Shown one piece after another: positions 27,296 to 35,485 of a stretch of 64,000 nucleotides of DNA. The DNA comes from Melioribacter sp051488665 (lineage in GTDB: Bacteria > Bacteroidota > Ignavibacteria > Ignavibacteriales > Melioribacteraceae). A model generated the notes under the pieces. The model saw only the letters and a program-made list of their open reading frames with translations. It made no database searches and was not told the DNA's origin. Every line of letters starts with the position of its first letter. Position 1 is the stretch's first letter. The stretch is taken from assembly GCF_051488665.1 (NCBI RefSeq), contig NZ_JBPSEG010000002.1, positions 124,001-188,000 of the forward strand, read 5' to 3'. Made by a program: the position numbers and the translations under genes.

Positions 27296-28243
27296 TTAAA
27301 TTTCTTTTAGGAATAATTTACTTATTGAAATTATTACTGTAATTACAAGGACAAACAAATTTACTTTTATGAACGCTTCTTTGAACAATACTCTTTTAAC
27401 GCGCGCGCTTTTATCATAGAAATACGACTTAAGAATACTTTTCGTATCGAAAATAAGCCAGGCGCTAAGCAGCAAAAAAGCCATAAAAGAATAGAGACTG
27501 AAATTGACCGAGTAAAACGGAATAAACAAACTGCTGACCGCCAGGGCTACAATCCAGATGAAAGTTATTCTTCCCAATTGCGACTCGGAGAAATTTGAAG
27601 TTAATACGGGGAAGCCGGCTTTTTCATAATCCCTGCTGTGCAGCAACAGCAGAAGCCAGAAGTGAGGTATTTGCCATATAAAGAAAAAGAGCGCAAGCGA
27701 TAAAATTTGCAAATCGAAAAGGCTGCCTCCTGCGGCAGTATAACCGATTATGGGGGGTATTGCGCCTATCAGCGAGCCGGGAATTATTGCAAGCGCATTG
27801 ATCCTTTTTAACGGCGTATAAACAAAATTGTACCAGATCAAAGCAAGCAACGAGAGCGCCAATGAAGTAAAGTTTGAACTGAAATAAATAATTAATCCCG
27901 CTCCCACCGCCAAAATCAGAGCAATCACTCCGGCAGTTTGAACCGAAATTCTGCCCGCCGGTATCGGTCTCCCTTTAGTCCTGTCCATCAACTTATCTTT
28001 GTCTCTTTCCTGTATTTCGTTAATAACCGAGGAGGCGCATGCCATTAAAAAAACGCCAAAGGTGACTATCAGCATTTGCCAGGTAATAGTTTCGGCATAA
28101 AGAATATACCCGACCGATGTTGACATCGCCACGAAAGCCGTAATCTTAACTTTTGCCAATTCGGAAAATAATTCCAGAGCATTTTTGAGACCGGCAATAC
28201 CGAGCGCTTTAATATCCGTCAATCCGTACGTTAATCCCGCCAT
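27296..28243 (-). CDS. ctaB: Protoheme IX farnesyltransferase (heme O synthase)
   Basis: CtaB attaches a farnesyl group to heme B, giving heme O, the precursor of heme A used in aa3-type oxidases. The 315-aa membrane protein of the UbiA family has about nine spans. The allylic diphosphate site is seen as NEIQERDKDKLMDRTKGRPIPAG near residues 83-105, and the second Asp-rich loop lies around HSRDYEKAGFPVL near residue 202. It lies 3 bases after coxB. The heme A synthase ctaA is not in the window. Confidence 0.94.
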   Translation of the reverse strand: MAGLTYGLTDIKALGIAGLKNALELFSELAKVKITAFVAMSTSVGYILYAETITWQMLIVTFGVFLMACASSVINEIQERDKDKLMDRTKGRPIPAGRISVQTAGVIALILAVGAGLIIYFSSNFTSLALSLLALIWYNFVYTPLKRINALAIIPGSLIGAIPPIIGYTAAGGSLFDLQILSLALFFFIWQIPHFWLLLLLHSRDYEKAGFPVLTSNFSESQLGRITFIWIVALAVSSLFIPFYSVNFSLYSFMAFLLLSAWLIFDTKSILKSYFYDKSARVKRVLFKEAFIKVNLFVLVITVIISISKLFLKEI

Positions 28244-28246
28244 ATT

Positions 28247-28870
28247 CTATTCGCTTTCTTCGACTGTTTTATTTTGGTTGTACCATTTTTCGAAATCGGA
28301 CTTTTCCATAGCGACCACTTTAGTATACATCATTGAGTGGTTCAAACCGCAATACTCGGCGCACGCAACGTCGTAGTCTCCAGGTTTAACCGCCGTAAAT
28401 GAGAGAAAGTTAATCTTATTTGGTATTGCGTCTTCTTTAATTCTGAAAGCGGGTATATAAAACGAATGATTTACATCCATCGATTTTAATTTCAGAACCA
28501 CCGGCTCGTTTACGGGAACGTAAAGAGTGTCTGTTCGCAAACCGTTTTTGTAATTAAATTCCCAGGACCACATCCTCGCAGTCACGTCCACTTCAAATGC
28601 ATTTTCGGGAATTTTTCTTATTTCGCTGAATCCCGTATATCCGTAATAAAACATCGACAAAACGATTAGCGTTGGAATTGTTATCCAAACTATTTCGAGC
28701 CATATATTGCCGTGGATATCAACCGGCTTACGGCCTTTTTTCCGGTTGTATTTGAAAACAAAATAAATCATTGTTATTGTAATGCCCAGAAGGAGTATAA
28801 CCGAGATTCCGACTATATAGAGCATTACAAAATCAACTGTTTCCGTATGTACTGACGGTGCAGGCGACAT
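28247..28870 (-). CDS. coxB: Cytochrome c oxidase subunit II
   Basis: Subunit II receives electrons from cytochrome c through the binuclear CuA centre. The 207-aa protein has two N-terminal spans (about 15-40 and 58-78) and a periplasmic cupredoxin domain. The CuA ligands are present as CAEYCGLNHSMM near residues 169-180 and the earlier His of DVNHSFYIPAF. The aromatic electron-entry motif MWSWEFNY is also kept. There is no fused cytochrome c domain, so this is not a caa3-type subunit II, and the heme donor must be a separate protein such as one of the c-type cytochromes in the operon. Its place after coxA, coxC and subunit IV differs from the common coxB-first order. Confidence 0.95.
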   Translation of the reverse strand: MSPAPSVHTETVDFVMLYIVGISVILLLGITITMIYFVFKYNRKKGRKPVDIHGNIWLEIVWITIPTLIVLSMFYYGYTGFSEIRKIPENAFEVDVTARMWSWEFNYKNGLRTDTLYVPVNEPVVLKLKSMDVNHSFYIPAFRIKEDAIPNKINFLSFTAVKPGDYDVACAEYCGLNHSMMYTKVVAMEKSDFEKWYNQNKTVEESE

Positions 28871-28879
28871 TTTTAAACC

Positions 28880-29161
28880 TCAACGATAAATAAAATCAAA
28901 AAATGTTAATACAAAAATTATCAATAATGTTAATCCGCTAAGAGCCAGAAAAACTTTAAAAATCGGCTCGTCGAATTTAATATGCATAAAAATGTTGATT
29001 ACCAGAGCCGATTTAATAGCTGCTATAAACATTGCAATCATTAACGTATAGTCGCCCAAATGAATACCGGCGACGGATACTGTAATCGTAGTCAATGCCA
29101 ACAACGATAACCAAACAATTATATAAGTGTTGTAACCGATTATATGTTTTTTATTTTCCAT
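28880..29161 (-). CDS. Cytochrome c oxidase subunit IV (prokaryotic type)
   Basis: The 93-aa protein has three hydrophobic spans and a conserved helix end with KSALVINIFMHIKFDEP, typical of the short prokaryotic COX4/CyoD-like subunit that stabilises the oxidase. It lies between coxC (9 bases away) and coxB (9 bases away) in the oxidase operon, which supports the call. It is not catalytic. Confidence 0.88.
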   Translation of the reverse strand: MENKKHIIGYNTYIIVWLSLLALTTITVSVAGIHLGDYTLMIAMFIAAIKSALVINIFMHIKFDEPIFKVFLALSGLTLLIIFVLTFFDFIYR

Positions 29162-29170
29162 TTCGTTGCC

Positions 29171-29803
29171 TCACTGTATAAGATAAAAGAGCGGGAACAG
29201 AAAAATCCAGATCAAATCTACCAGATGCCAGTAGAGTCCGGCGTTTTCAAGTTTGGTATAATTATCGGGAGTAATATCGTTTTTTATTATAAAATAGAGC
29301 ATAAACAAGAGCACAACAACTCCGATAAGAACGTGAAGACCGTGCAATCCTGTCATTACGTAATAGAGACCGAAGAAAAGAATCTGACCGTTCGGTCTTC
29401 CCAACAACTCTTCGGAGCCCGGGAATATACCGTGGTCTATTTTTGACATCCATTCGAAATATTTGTTTACCATAAACATCAATGCAAATAGAATCGTAAT
29501 CGTAAGCATTATAATCGATAAAAATTTATTTTTCTTCTGAATTGCAGCAATCGAAAGAGCCACGGTAAGACTGCTCGTCAGAAGAATTACGGTGTTAAGC
29601 GTACCGATACCGGTATTAAGCTCCATTGCGGCAATACGGAATTGGTCGGGATACTGGTATCTGTAGACGGCATATGCCAGGAACATTCCTCCGAAGAGCA
29701 GCACTTCGGTAAACAGGAAGAGCCACATCCCCAATTTAGCTCCCACATCGTCGCGATGAACGTGCGCCGCTGTATGATTATCGGCTGCGCTGTTATGATT
29801 CAT
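29171..29803 (-). CDS. coxC: Cytochrome c oxidase subunit III
   Basis: Subunit III of heme-copper oxidases supports proton uptake and stability. The 210-aa protein has five spans after a short His-rich N-terminus, with LGMWLFLFTEVLLFGGMFLAY near residue 30, TGLHGLHVLIGV near residue 151 and WHLVDLIWIFLFPLFYLI at the C-terminus, all family hallmarks. It is the short five-helix form. Its start overlaps the end of coxA by 11 bases. Confidence 0.95.
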   Translation of the reverse strand: MNHNSAADNHTAAHVHRDDVGAKLGMWLFLFTEVLLFGGMFLAYAVYRYQYPDQFRIAAMELNTGIGTLNTVILLTSSLTVALSIAAIQKKNKFLSIIMLTITILFALMFMVNKYFEWMSKIDHGIFPGSEELLGRPNGQILFFGLYYVMTGLHGLHVLIGVVVLLFMLYFIIKNDITPDNYTKLENAGLYWHLVDLIWIFLFPLFYLIQ

Positions 29804-31433
29804 TTTTCATCTCCTTGAGCTGGCTGAAATCGTAAGGTTCATGAGTAACCGTGGGTATTTCTTTGAAATTTTCCATTGGCGGCGGAGAAGGTATATGCCA
29901 TTCAAGCGTAACGCCTCCCCACGGATTCGGACCCGCTTTCGGACCTTTACGCAATGAATAGATTAAATTGCCTGCCATTATAAAAATAGCCAATGCCAGA
30001 ATCCACGAACCGATTGTGGATATTTCCTGCAATGTGGCGAACTGAGGCAGATAATCGTAATATCTTCTCGGCATTCCCATATATCCCATAATGAACTTTG
30101 TAAAATAGAGCATATTGAATCCGATAAAGAAAAGCAGGACGGCTAAGTTTGCCGCTTTCTTGAAGTACATTCTGCCGAACATTTTCGGGAACCAGTAATG
30201 AAGCGCGGCAAAAAAGATTGTTCCTGTTCCGCCAAACATAACATAATGGAAATGCGCCACTACAAAATATGTATCGTGCAAATGGACGTCGGTAGCCAAC
30301 GAACCGAGAACCAAACCCGTCAACCCTCCGATCGAAAAGAGCACTATGAACGCCATCACCCACAAAAACGGCGTTTGCGGATCGATTGAACCTTTATACA
30401 TTGTGGCGACCCAATTAAAAACTTTAACTCCGCTGGGCAAAGCCACAATAAACGTCAATAGAGAAAATATCCATCTGGCTGTGTCGCTCATCCCGCTTGT
30501 AAACATATGATGCGCCCACACCAAATAACCGACGAATGCAATTGCAAGCGACGACATTGCAATAGCTTTGTAACCGAAAATCGTACGCCTTGCAAATGTC
30601 GGAATGATTTCCGAGACTACTCCCATTGCCGGCAGTATCATAATATAGACTGCCGGATGCGAATAAATCCAGAACAGATGTTGATATAAAATCGGATCGC
30701 CGCCCAATGCAGGGTCGAAGATTCCCACTCCGAATGCGCGTTCAATAATAACCAACAATATCGTAATACCGATTACCGGCGTTGCAATTATTTGAATCCA
30801 AGCCGTAGCGTATGTAGCCCATACGAAAAGAGGCATCTTGAAAAAAGTCATTCCCGGGGCTCGTAAACGATGCACCGTGGTAACAAAATTTATTCCCGTC
30901 AATATCGAGGAAAACCCGAGCACAAAAGCCGCAAATATCGCCATCGAAACATTTGTCGAACTTCGAACGCTGTAGGGTATGTAAAAAGTCCAACCTGTGT
31001 CAATCGGTCCGCCCGGCAGAAACAAAGAAATAAAAACAAGAATTGCCCCGGCAACATAAACATAATAAGAGAGCAAATTCAATCTCGGAAACGCCACGTC
31101 GCGCGCTCCAATCTGAATCGGCAGGAAAAAATTCCCGAATATCGCCGGCAAGCCCGGAACAATAAAAAGAAAAATCATTATTACGCCGTGAAGCGTGAAC
31201 AACGTATTGTATGTTTGCGCGTCCATAATCGTTTTACCGGGCGCAATCAATTCCAACCTCATCAGTATTCCGATAATAACGCCGACAATAAAGAAAAACG
31301 AAATTGTGTATAAATACATCAATCCGATTCTTTTATGGTCGGTCGTCAACAACCAGGATAATATTCCCGAATATTTATTTGTGCTCTGCTGATAAAAATT
31401 CTTTTCTTCTATTGCAACAGCTCCGTTTGCCAT
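29793..31433 (-). CDS. coxA: Cytochrome c oxidase subunit I, A2-type (YSHP)
   Basis: Subunit I holds heme a, heme a3 and CuB and reduces oxygen while pumping protons. The 546-aa, 12-span protein has the CuB site in WIYSHPAVYIMILP, where the usual HPEVY glutamate is replaced and a Tyr-Ser pair precedes the His; this is the signature of A2-type oxidases, in which the D-channel ends in YS rather than Glu. WAHHMFTSG gives the other CuB histidines and HDTYFVVAHFHYV the heme a/a3 ligands. I start at the ATG at 31433, with GGAG 10 bases before it, 7 bases after the SCO stop; the open frame extends upstream through SCO without support. This oxidase is the electron acceptor of the ACIII encoded upstream. 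Confidence 0.96.
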   Translation of the reverse strand: MANGAVAIEEKNFYQQSTNKYSGILSWLLTTDHKRIGLMYLYTISFFFIVGVIIGILMRLELIAPGKTIMDAQTYNTLFTLHGVIMIFLFIVPGLPAIFGNFFLPIQIGARDVAFPRLNLLSYYVYVAGAILVFISLFLPGGPIDTGWTFYIPYSVRSSTNVSMAIFAAFVLGFSSILTGINFVTTVHRLRAPGMTFFKMPLFVWATYATAWIQIIATPVIGITILLVIIERAFGVGIFDPALGGDPILYQHLFWIYSHPAVYIMILPAMGVVSEIIPTFARRTIFGYKAIAMSSLAIAFVGYLVWAHHMFTSGMSDTARWIFSLLTFIVALPSGVKVFNWVATMYKGSIDPQTPFLWVMAFIVLFSIGGLTGLVLGSLATDVHLHDTYFVVAHFHYVMFGGTGTIFFAALHYWFPKMFGRMYFKKAANLAVLLFFIGFNMLYFTKFIMGYMGMPRRYYDYLPQFATLQEISTIGSWILALAIFIMAGNLIYSLRKGPKAGPNPWGGVTLEWHIPSPPPMENFKEIPTVTHEPYDFSQLKEMKNES

Positions 31434-31440
31434 TTTTATT

Positions 31441-32211
31441 TTACTCCGTTGTCTTACTTCTTTTTTTGAATAATAATACAGCCGCAAAGAGTCCTACCCC
31501 GAGCAGCATAATGGCGCCTATAATTCTCGTGATGTTCAATGTATAAGAGCGCCCTTCGGGATCGTAACTATAACAAAACTGAAGAACCTTTGTAATGGTA
31601 GGATTTTCTTTACCGGCTTTTGCTTCCAGCATAGCCATTTTAACGTCGAAAGGATTGAAAGTTACGCCGAACAGATAACGAGTAATCTTTCCTTCCGGCG
31701 AAAGCGCTATAACAGTCGCCGGATGCACATATTGACTGTCTTTTGTCGGTTTATAGTAAAATCCCGCCGCGTCGGTAACCTTTTTAATATTTACACTGTC
31801 GCCTGTTAAGAATATCCAGTCCTCCGGATCGATTTTCTTTTTAATCGATTCCAGATAATTTTTTTTCCATTTGGCGGCAATCGCCGGATTTTCCTTGTGA
31901 TCGAAACTGAGCGAAATAATTTTGTAATCTCTGCCGGGCTCTAAATCAACTTTATCGATTGTCCACGCCAATTCGTTTAACATGGGACTGCAAATGCCGG
32001 GACATTCATAATAAACCAGCGCCAGGAGCACCGGTTTATCGATCAGACTTTTCAAATTTACGGTGTCGCCGGTCGACGTTACGAACCGGGCGTCGTCGGG
32101 AATATATTCGCCGAGTTGTTCGTCGACGCCTACGTCCACATGCTTTTGCCCGAGTATTAAACTTGCGGCAAAAAAGATCATCAAAATACTATTAAAAAAT
32201 AATCTCTTCAT
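31441..32211 (-). CDS. SCO1/SenC-family copper chaperone
   Basis: SCO proteins deliver copper to the CuA site of subunit II or reduce its cysteines. The 256-aa protein has a signal peptide or anchor (about 1-21), a thioredoxin fold with the copper-binding CPGIC in YYECPGICSPMLNEL near residue 76, and the third ligand His in YVHPATVIAL near residue 163. A C-terminal span (about 230-248) with a basic tail would anchor it in the membrane, which fits this group. It precedes coxA by 7 bases and follows a cytochrome c gene. Confidence 0.93.
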   Translation of the reverse strand: MKRLFFNSILMIFFAASLILGQKHVDVGVDEQLGEYIPDDARFVTSTGDTVNLKSLIDKPVLLALVYYECPGICSPMLNELAWTIDKVDLEPGRDYKIISLSFDHKENPAIAAKWKKNYLESIKKKIDPEDWIFLTGDSVNIKKVTDAAGFYYKPTKDSQYVHPATVIALSPEGKITRYLFGVTFNPFDVKMAMLEAKAGKENPTITKVLQFCYSYDPEGRSYTLNITRIIGAIMLLGVGLFAAVLLFKKRSKTTE

Positions 32212-32212
32212 T

Positions 32213-33142
32213 TTATCGACTAATTGATATTAAATATTCATAGATTTTTTTCAAATCATCTTCTTTCAGTTTTTCAATTCCGGGTTTCAGCCCAACGGAC
32301 AGCGGGTAGTTATTCTTAATTGTCTTGAACTTTTCATACGTAATATTCTTGTCAGATAAAAATGCATAAACCAATTTATTCAGGTCAAACGCGTTTTCGA
32401 TTATCATTCGAGCCGTAGAATTATTCGGTTTTTCGCTCATTAGTTTTTTTACGATTTCAGAAGTTTTTTCGATAAGATTTTGATTTTCGCTCGAAAGAAT
32501 TTCGATGGCTTTGCCGACTGGAATTTTATTCGGAATTTCGACGCCCGCCGTAACATTGTAGAGCTGATCGATATTTTTCAACTCTTCTTCGGTTATCGGG
32601 GGAAATTCAGCGAATGTCCTGATGTAATGGATGATTGCAAATCTGTCTTCTGGAGGCAGATATTCATAAGCCGCCATACCGTTTTGAATTATTCCTTCCT
32701 GAAGAGTTTTGTACATCATGTCGATGGTTCTGCCGTTAGTCCACCCGTCCTGCAGATGAAAATTTCGAGGTTTGGGGTTCAGAGCTGCTCCGGCAGGTCC
32801 GTCTCCTCTACCGTCGGCGCCATGGCACGACTGGCAATTTGCATCATAAAGTTCTTTGCCTCGCGAAAGCATTTCTTCCGAAGGCAATTTAACCTTATTC
32901 AGATCGACTGCCGGCATAATACCGCCCTTTGCCTCCACGATTTCTTTTTTAACTATCGAACTGTCTTTAACGCCTACAGGCAGTTCGTTAAAAGAAATCG
33001 TTATCAGATTATGACCGAAATAAATTCCCGCAATCAAAAGAATCAACAGAAAATAAGGGAAAAACCATCCGAACAATCGGACCGGATTTTTCAGAAGTTC
33101 TCTGAATTTAATTTCGTCTTCTACTTTTATCTTTTTTTCCAT
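32213..33142 (-). CDS. Membrane-anchored monoheme cytochrome c
   Basis: The 309-aa protein has one N-terminal span (about 25-48) and a periplasmic cytochrome c domain with the heme motif CQSCHGADGRGDGPAG near residue 105 and a likely Met ligand in IIQNGMAAYEY. A C-terminal helical region of about 120 residues follows with no known motif. It lies 2 bases after actF and 1 base before SCO. Since an ActE-type heme domain is already fused to ActD upstream, this is an additional cytochrome, perhaps the link between ACIII and the CuA site of CoxB, which lacks its own heme domain. That role is inference. Confidence 0.88.
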   Translation of the reverse strand: MEKKIKVEDEIKFRELLKNPVRLFGWFFPYFLLILLIAGIYFGHNLITISFNELPVGVKDSSIVKKEIVEAKGGIMPAVDLNKVKLPSEEMLSRGKELYDANCQSCHGADGRGDGPAGAALNPKPRNFHLQDGWTNGRTIDMMYKTLQEGIIQNGMAAYEYLPPEDRFAIIHYIRTFAEFPPITEEELKNIDQLYNVTAGVEIPNKIPVGKAIEILSSENQNLIEKTSEIVKKLMSEKPNNSTARMIIENAFDLNKLVYAFLSDKNITYEKFKTIKNNYPLSVGLKPGIEKLKEDDLKKIYEYLISISR

Positions 33143-33144
33143 AG

Positions 33145-34320
33145 TTATAATCTGAAATCTATTCCGCGTTTTAGTTTCGGGTCGCCAATTGCGACCATAT
33201 TGTGTTTATTTGCCATATAACCGAATACGGTAATCAGAATTCCCGCAGCCAAAAGAATAAAGCCTATTTCAATCCATCCGAATACAAAACCTTCTTTGGC
33301 AAAAGTGGGCATTACCATCCAGTAGAGGTCGTAATAGTGCGCAATTAAAATTATAAACGACATAACAACCAATCGTTTCGGATCTTTTTTGGACGGCTGG
33401 GACAGGAGTCCGAAATACGGTATAACGAATCTGATAAATATCAATCCTATACTTACGAACTTCCAGCTTCCTTCCCATCTTTCCAAAAACCAAAAAGTTT
33501 CTTCCGGAAGATTTGCGTACCAGATCAATAAGTACTGAGAAAAAGCTATGTAAGCCCAGAAATTGGTAAAAGCAAACAATAAAGCGCCCAGGCTATAGTA
33601 GTTGTCGGACGATATTCCTTTTACCAAATAACCGTTTTCAGACAATAATATAATTGCGATTGTAGCCGTTGCCAATCCCGCCAATACCGTTCCCGAAAAA
33701 TAATAGACTCCGAAAATAGTAGAGAACCAGTGCGGCTCCAGACTCATTAACCAGTCAATTGCCGTGAATGTAACGGTTATAGCAAAAAACGGCATGAAGG
33801 CGGCAGATATCTTCGTATTGGTTTTTGTTAATTGCTGGTCTTTTGTAGCGTCCTGCTTGCGCGAATTACGAGTGAGAAGAAAATAGAACAGCCACCATAC
33901 GGCAATAAACGCCGCAACCCGTATTATAAAGAATTCCACATTGAGGTACGGAGCTTTGCTTTTAAGCAATTCATCCATTTCGACCACTTCAGGATGCATC
34001 CAGTGAAAAATATGTCCCATATTCGCCAGAACGGGCAAAGCTACAAACGGAACCACCAGAACGGATGCGGCAATAAATTCAACTATTCTTCTAAAAGGGA
34101 CGCTCCATACCGCGCCGGAAAGATATTCCGCTCCGATCAAAAATAATGCGCCTACGCCCACGCTGATAATAAAAGTCAACAGTATAATATTATTAAACGC
34201 GCTTCTTTCGAGATCCGTCATATAGCCGGCTGCAGAGAGAATAATACCTGCAATTAGGAGAATGTATCCGGCGTTAGTAACTTTAGCGGGTATATTTTTT
34301 TTCTGGTAAACGATATCCAT
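33145..34320 (-). CDS. actF: Alternative complex III membrane subunit ActF
   Basis: ActF is one of the two NrfD-like membrane subunits of ACIII. The 391-aa protein has about ten spans without heme motifs. Segments such as HIFHWMHPE near residue 105, TFTAIDWLMSLEPHWFSTIFGVYYF near 183 and LIWYANLPEETFWFLERW near 265 are typical of ActF. It follows the actD-actE fusion gene by 22 bases and precedes a cytochrome c gene by 2. In characterised complexes ActF is less clearly a quinol site than ActC, and a proton-path role is proposed. Confidence 0.92.
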   Translation of the reverse strand: MDIVYQKKNIPAKVTNAGYILLIAGIILSAAGYMTDLERSAFNNIILLTFIISVGVGALFLIGAEYLSGAVWSVPFRRIVEFIAASVLVVPFVALPVLANMGHIFHWMHPEVVEMDELLKSKAPYLNVEFFIIRVAAFIAVWWLFYFLLTRNSRKQDATKDQQLTKTNTKISAAFMPFFAITVTFTAIDWLMSLEPHWFSTIFGVYYFSGTVLAGLATATIAIILLSENGYLVKGISSDNYYSLGALLFAFTNFWAYIAFSQYLLIWYANLPEETFWFLERWEGSWKFVSIGLIFIRFVIPYFGLLSQPSKKDPKRLVVMSFIILIAHYYDLYWMVMPTFAKEGFVFGWIEIGFILLAAGILITVFGYMANKHNMVAIGDPKLKRGIDFRL

Positions 34321-34342
34321 ATTTATTCCGAATTTTTATTAC

Positions 34343-35482
34343 TCATTTTAAATCGGCTTCCCTCGCGTTCATGGCTCTTTGCAAGGCTCTTACATAATTA
34401 ACTACAGCCCATCTTTCTTCTTCGTTCAATTGCGTAGAATACGACGGCATTGCGTTTTGTCCTTCGGTTATAACGTGAAATATTCGACCGTCGCTCCAGT
34501 TCCTTACTTTTTCGGAATGGAGAGACGGAGGATTAGGGAACTGTCCTCTTAGCCTGCTGTCGCCTTCGGCGTGATATCCGTGACAGGGGCTGCAATATAT
34601 ATCATATTTTTTTTCGCCGAGTTTTAAAACTTTTTTCGACATGGGAAGTGGGTTTATCAAATACTTACCGGCTTCCTCGGGCATATTTTTATAAGGATAA
34701 AACTCTTCGCCTCTGGCAACGGTACCTTCGACAGGGGGTCTCATTCCGAAACCGTCTGCAAATACCGCGCTTGTTGATTGCGGCGTCAGTTTGTCCTGTT
34801 CCATCATCCAATTAAACGGAACCATATACATTAATTTATTGAGCGTAAAATAAGTAGCGCCCGACGTAATAACCGCAGTCGCCAAAAGAAACATTATAAA
34901 TTTCGGTTCGAGCAGTCGCGGTTTGAATGAAATTTCGTTTTCGTCATAATAAACGGGGGATATTTCTTTAGCGCGTAACGATTCCAAAAATCTCTTTACT
35001 TCTTCTTCATTAAACTTATCGTCTTCGGCATGAATAACCAAGCCGTACTTATCGGACGACACTTGTTTCATGTAACCGGTTCCGTGCAGCGGATGAGCGT
35101 TGTTCGGAAGTTTGAAAAAGATAAAGAGCATGGCAAGCACGGTTGCAATCGAAGCCGACAAAACGGTTACTTCGAAAATAACCGGCACATATGCCGGAAA
35201 AGAAAAGAGGGGTTTTCCGCCGATTACAATCGGATAGTCGACTGCGGAAATCCAGTACATCAATAACAAAGCCGTCAACGCTCCCGAAAGTCCGATCACC
35301 AGAGCAACGTATCCGAGTTTGGAAGGCGGCAGTTTCATCGCATCCGGCATTCCGTGAATCGGATACGGCGAATGAACGTCGTATTTCTTATAACCCGCTT
35401 CTACAGTTTTTTCCGCAGCTTCAATTATATCGTCGGGATTATCGAATAAGGCGGAATAACCGTATAAAATTTTATCTTTCAT
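34343..35482 (-). CDS. Fused ACIII subunits ActD (DUF3341) and ActE (monoheme cytochrome c)
   Basis: The first 175 or so residues match ActD (DUF3341): ALFDNPDDIIEAAEKTVEAGY, DVHSPYPIHGMPDAM, two spans (about 57-80 and 98-121) and LHGTGYMKQVSSDKYGLVI. After about residue 195 a third span (about 199-217) leads to an ActE-like part with MRPPVEGTVARGEEF, the heme motif CSPCHGYHAEGD near residue 298 and PSYSTQL with a possible axial ligand Met just before. The two are usually separate genes in characterised ACIII operons. No stop or frameshift is seen between them, so I read one 379-aa polypeptide, coupled 3 bases after actC. Confidence 0.9.
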   Translation of the reverse strand: MKDKILYGYSALFDNPDDIIEAAEKTVEAGYKKYDVHSPYPIHGMPDAMKLPPSKLGYVALVIGLSGALTALLLMYWISAVDYPIVIGGKPLFSFPAYVPVIFEVTVLSASIATVLAMLFIFFKLPNNAHPLHGTGYMKQVSSDKYGLVIHAEDDKFNEEEVKRFLESLRAKEISPVYYDENEISFKPRLLEPKFIMFLLATAVITSGATYFTLNKLMYMVPFNWMMEQDKLTPQSTSAVFADGFGMRPPVEGTVARGEEFYPYKNMPEEAGKYLINPLPMSKKVLKLGEKKYDIYCSPCHGYHAEGDSRLRGQFPNPPSLHSEKVRNWSDGRIFHVITEGQNAMPSYSTQLNEEERWAVVNYVRALQRAMNAREADLK

Positions 35483-35485
35483 CTA

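Noticed and set aside
31434..31487. Upstream start of coxA inside SCO
   Set aside because: The extra residues are basic and not conserved-looking, and the ATG at 31433 has a GGAG site and sits 7 bases after the SCO stop.
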